DNA of 64,000 bases from Polaribacter sp. Hel1_85 (lineage in GTDB: Bacteria; Bacteroidota; Bacteroidia; Flavobacteriales; Flavobacteriaceae), in NCBI RefSeq assembly GCF_000766795.1, contig NZ_JPDS01000003.1, positions 372,001 through 436,000 of the forward strand. Reading direction: 5' to 3'. Positions 61,717-64,000 of this stretch are shown one piece after another. A program made the translations under genes and the position numbers. The number at the start of each line of letters is the position of its first letter. Position 1 is the first letter of the stretch. The notes under the pieces were generated by a model, which was not told the DNA's origin, made no database searches, and worked only from the letters and a program-made list of their open reading frames with translations.

Positions 61717-63636
61717 TTAATTTAATTCTGGTCTAATCCACATACAATGACCTCCTCCTGGAGCCATTATTGCTTTAATGACATCTCCTTTTTTAACGTT
61801 TCCTTTTCTTATTTGATAAGCCTCTGGGTTTTTCATACCATGAGTCTCTTTTGTGTCTTCATAATAAATAATAGTATAATTTTCTCCTTCAGCTAAAAAG
61901 TCTAAACTTATGTCTAAAGAAACTCCTTTTTTACTAGCAACAGAGCCAACAAACCACTCCTCACCAAATCTTCTTGCTGTAGAAATATGATCATCGATTT
62001 TACTACTTAAAACTTTACTTTCATCCCATTTACCTACTGGCATTTTCTGAATAAATTCGAATAAATCTGCTTTTTTGCTATATGCTTCTGGCGCATCTGG
62101 CAGACAAACCAATCCACTAAAAACAACCAATGTTCTTGCTGCTTCAGAAACTACTGTTGAGAAATAGGTGTTTTTCTTTTTCGGCCCTTTTAATCTATCA
62201 CCTTTATTAATACCTATTAAATCGAAGTTTCCATTATTCATATCTAAAGCCCCCTGAATTGCATTAATTAATGCCATTTTAATAAAAGTTTCTGGCGTAA
62301 AGGCTTTTCTAGAATCTTGTTGTGCATGACAGTATTCTCTAGTAATTGCATTTGGGAATGTTCTTTCTATTCCTGTAAAAGGAACAGGTGAATCATGAAA
62401 ATCTACTAATAAATGGTTTTTTGCACTTTTTTGAATTGCATCACTTGTAAAAGAAACATTATTCCCCATAAAGCCATATTTAATACCACTCATGCCTAAA
62501 GACTCGAAGTAAGAAAATAATTCATCATCACCAAAATTACCTTTATGTCTATCATAATACAGAATTAGCTTGACGTCTTTTGTTTTTGCATATTTAGATA
62601 CCTTTTCAAGATCTAACTTATCAGTAACATCAAAATGACCTTTTGTTACTTTTGTATACCAATTTGCATCAATTAAAAAGTATTCAATATTTTTTTCTGA
62701 AGCAAAATCAATAAATCTAATATAACTCTCTGTGTCTACTCCGTATACAAAACCATCTGCTGTTTTATAATCATGTACTCTCCAATCCCAAAGCGCTTTA
62801 CCTGGTTGTATCCAAGAAGTATCTTCTATTTGATTAGGAGTTGCTAAATTAAGAGGAATGGTGTTGGTTACTAAATCTCCAATTTTTTCTTCAACTAAAA
62901 TAACACGCCAAGGTGTTGTTACTTTTGTCCCTTTTAATTTTGTTTTATTTGTAGCAGCAAGTATGTTTTTATCTTTATTGAACTTAAATTTTATAGTTCC
63001 AAATTCTGGAGCTACATATAAATCTGATTCTAATATGGATACATAAGAATTATTAGAATTCTTAACAACCAAAGGGGTTTTTAACTTTGGTTGCTTTTTA
63101 ACTTTACTTAATTTATCGATAGAAATTGGCCCTAATGGAGGATTTTCTCCATTTGGGGAATACAGTTTATTAGTACTATTTAAATTATACTCACAGTAAA
63201 AAGTTGCTTCTGTATCTTCATTAAATCCTTCTAACTCATATCTAAAACCAACTCCATTATTAAAAGCACGTACGTATAATTTGGCTTCTACTTTTTCTAA
63301 TAAAACATCTAAAACAAGCTCATTATACTGATTTTTAATTTCGCTAAACTGCCCCCAAACTGGTTTCCAGTTTTCGTCTACACTTTTTATTTCTGTGTTA
63401 ATTATTTTAGCAGAAACATTTGGCAATATTGATATTACAGAAGTATCTACAATTAGTTTATCTTGCCTATATAATTGATACACTAAATTACCTTCTACTT
63501 CCTCTAATACTATATTAATGGATGCGTCTGGAGATTTAATTTGCTTCAATTTTTCTTCTTTGACGCAAGAATTTATAAAAAAAACAATTCCGAGTAAAAA
63601 TAAAAAGACAGTAATTTTTGATTTTATTTTATCCAT
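61717..63636 (-). CDS. GH97 family glycoside hydrolase lipoprotein
   Basis: 639 residues from the ATG at 63636, which gives a normal lipoprotein signal (FLFLLGIVFFINSCVKEE); the frame extends to a TTG at 63660, but that adds eight basic residues. GH97 features are the N-terminal beta-sandwich (SINIVLEEVEGNLVYQLY), KALWDWRVHDYKTADGFVYG and YFLIDANWYTKV in the barrel. Members with retaining mechanism have an Asp in a KIDFM-type strand; here the sequence is GIKYGFMGNN, with Gly there, which favours the inverting, SusB-like mode. Enzymes of the family hydrolyse alpha-glucosides or alpha-galactosides with Ca2+ in the active site. Confidence 0.9.
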   Translation of the reverse strand: MDKIKSKITVFLFLLGIVFFINSCVKEEKLKQIKSPDASINIVLEEVEGNLVYQLYRQDKLIVDTSVISILPNVSAKIINTEIKSVDENWKPVWGQFSEIKNQYNELVLDVLLEKVEAKLYVRAFNNGVGFRYELEGFNEDTEATFYCEYNLNSTNKLYSPNGENPPLGPISIDKLSKVKKQPKLKTPLVVKNSNNSYVSILESDLYVAPEFGTIKFKFNKDKNILAATNKTKLKGTKVTTPWRVILVEEKIGDLVTNTIPLNLATPNQIEDTSWIQPGKALWDWRVHDYKTADGFVYGVDTESYIRFIDFASEKNIEYFLIDANWYTKVTKGHFDVTDKLDLEKVSKYAKTKDVKLILYYDRHKGNFGDDELFSYFESLGMSGIKYGFMGNNVSFTSDAIQKSAKNHLLVDFHDSPVPFTGIERTFPNAITREYCHAQQDSRKAFTPETFIKMALINAIQGALDMNNGNFDLIGINKGDRLKGPKKKNTYFSTVVSEAARTLVVFSGLVCLPDAPEAYSKKADLFEFIQKMPVGKWDESKVLSSKIDDHISTARRFGEEWFVGSVASKKGVSLDISLDFLAEGENYTIIYYEDTKETHGMKNPEAYQIRKGNVKKGDVIKAIMAPGGGHCMWIRPELN

Positions 63637-63666
63637 TCTAATTTTTATTTCTATTTTCAATTGCTA

Positions 63667-64000
63667 TTAATCAACAATAACTTTTACTTGCTTCCAACCT
63701 TCCATACCTTCATTTGTTTGAGTGGCTCCATTAGTACTTCTTCCTTCTAAAATAATTTTCTTTAAAGCCGCTTTTAATTCTGCTGCTTTTTTAGGATTAC
63801 TAGCAATTAAATTTTTAGTTTCACTTATATCATTTTTGATATTAAACAATTGCATTGCCGGTAAATCTAATTTTTTCTTTCTAATTTCTTGAGGTTTTGG
63901 ATAACTCCAACCAGCAGAACCTTGCGTTAGACACAATTTCCAGTCTCCGTGTTTTATTGCAAACGAACCATCTATTGAATGATACACAATATATTCTCTT
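63667..64000 (-). CDS. S1-family sulfatase, C-terminal part
   Basis: The gene runs off the right window edge. The visible 111 codons are the C-terminal end of a sulfatase: REYIVYHSIDGSFAIKHGDW, then KLCLTQGSAGW, MQLFNIKNDISETKNLIASN and a final helix-rich part. The GDWKL and LFN-KND-ETKNL pattern marks the C-terminal subdomain of S1 sulfatases. The catalytic CxPSR site lies outside the window. It is upstream of the GH97 gene with about 30 bases between them and belongs to the same operon. Confidence 0.9.
   Translation of the reverse strand, partial: REYIVYHSIDGSFAIKHGDWKLCLTQGSAGWSYPKPQEIRKKKLDLPAMQLFNIKNDISETKNLIASNPKKAAELKAALKKIILEGRSTNGATQTNEGMEGWKQVKVIVD

Overview
The window is low-GC, gene-dense DNA of the Bacteroidota type, most likely a marine member of the Flavobacteriaceae. 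Signs of this are -7 promoter elements of the form TAnnTTTG, a GYDIA-family GHMP kinase beside a class II HMG-CoA reductase, a type IX secretion sorting domain, many SPII lipoproteins, a giant hybrid two-component regulator, and many formylglycine sulfatases. No rRNA, tRNA, CRISPR array, insertion sequence or prophage was seen.

Positions 1-26 kb are mostly housekeeping. They hold the end of a GH2 glycosidase, a FAD-dependent oxidoreductase, the mevalonate pair (HMG-CoA reductase with a fused C-terminal domain, plus GHMP kinase), and a peptide-use block (DPP-IV-like S9 peptidase, two POT peptide transporters, two secreted thioredoxin-like proteins). A minus-strand block follows (ComEC-like channel, NlpC/P60 peptidase, LpxB, small membrane protein, SurE), then a Prc-type protease and a thioesterase. 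Next is a complete galactose module: a Na+/galactose symporter diverges from a GntR-type regulator followed by galM, galK and galT, with a perfect palindrome in the divergent promoter region.

Positions 26-64 kb are a large polysaccharide utilization region. On the plus strand are a 1368-residue hybrid two-component sensor/regulator, a sulfatase and a secreted leucine-rich-repeat protein with a T9SS sorting tail. On the minus strand, running from beyond the right edge down to about 35.6 kb, are four more full or partial sulfatases beyond the one at 26.3 kb and the one next to the regulator, GH97, a beta-helix protein (GH141-like) with a PDZ tail, four five-bladed-propeller glycosidase-like domains (one GH117-like, one fused to an esterase), two sialate-O-acetylesterase-type enzymes, an esterase-SGNH fusion, a GH95 alpha-L-fucosidase/galactosidase, and three tandem 545-552-residue lipoproteins that look like an unclassified TIM-barrel glycosidase family. 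A decayed raffinose-synthase/Sip1-like gene closes the run. No SusC/SusD pair lies in the window.

The enzymes together suggest a sulfated, acylated polysaccharide containing L-fucose or L-galactose plus galactose. The sulfatases and esterases would strip substituents, the TIM-barrel trio could be the backbone enzymes, and GH95, GH97, GH117-like and GH141-like enzymes would trim side groups. Released galactose could enter the adjacent galactose operon. A shared upstream element (TGCAACAT followed by an A/T- and C-containing block, in two cases also TATGATACC at identical spacing) lies before the regulator, the T9SS leucine-rich-repeat gene, the GH95 operon and the TIM-barrel trio. It is a candidate binding site for the hybrid regulator and is, with the trio itself, the most interesting signal in the window.
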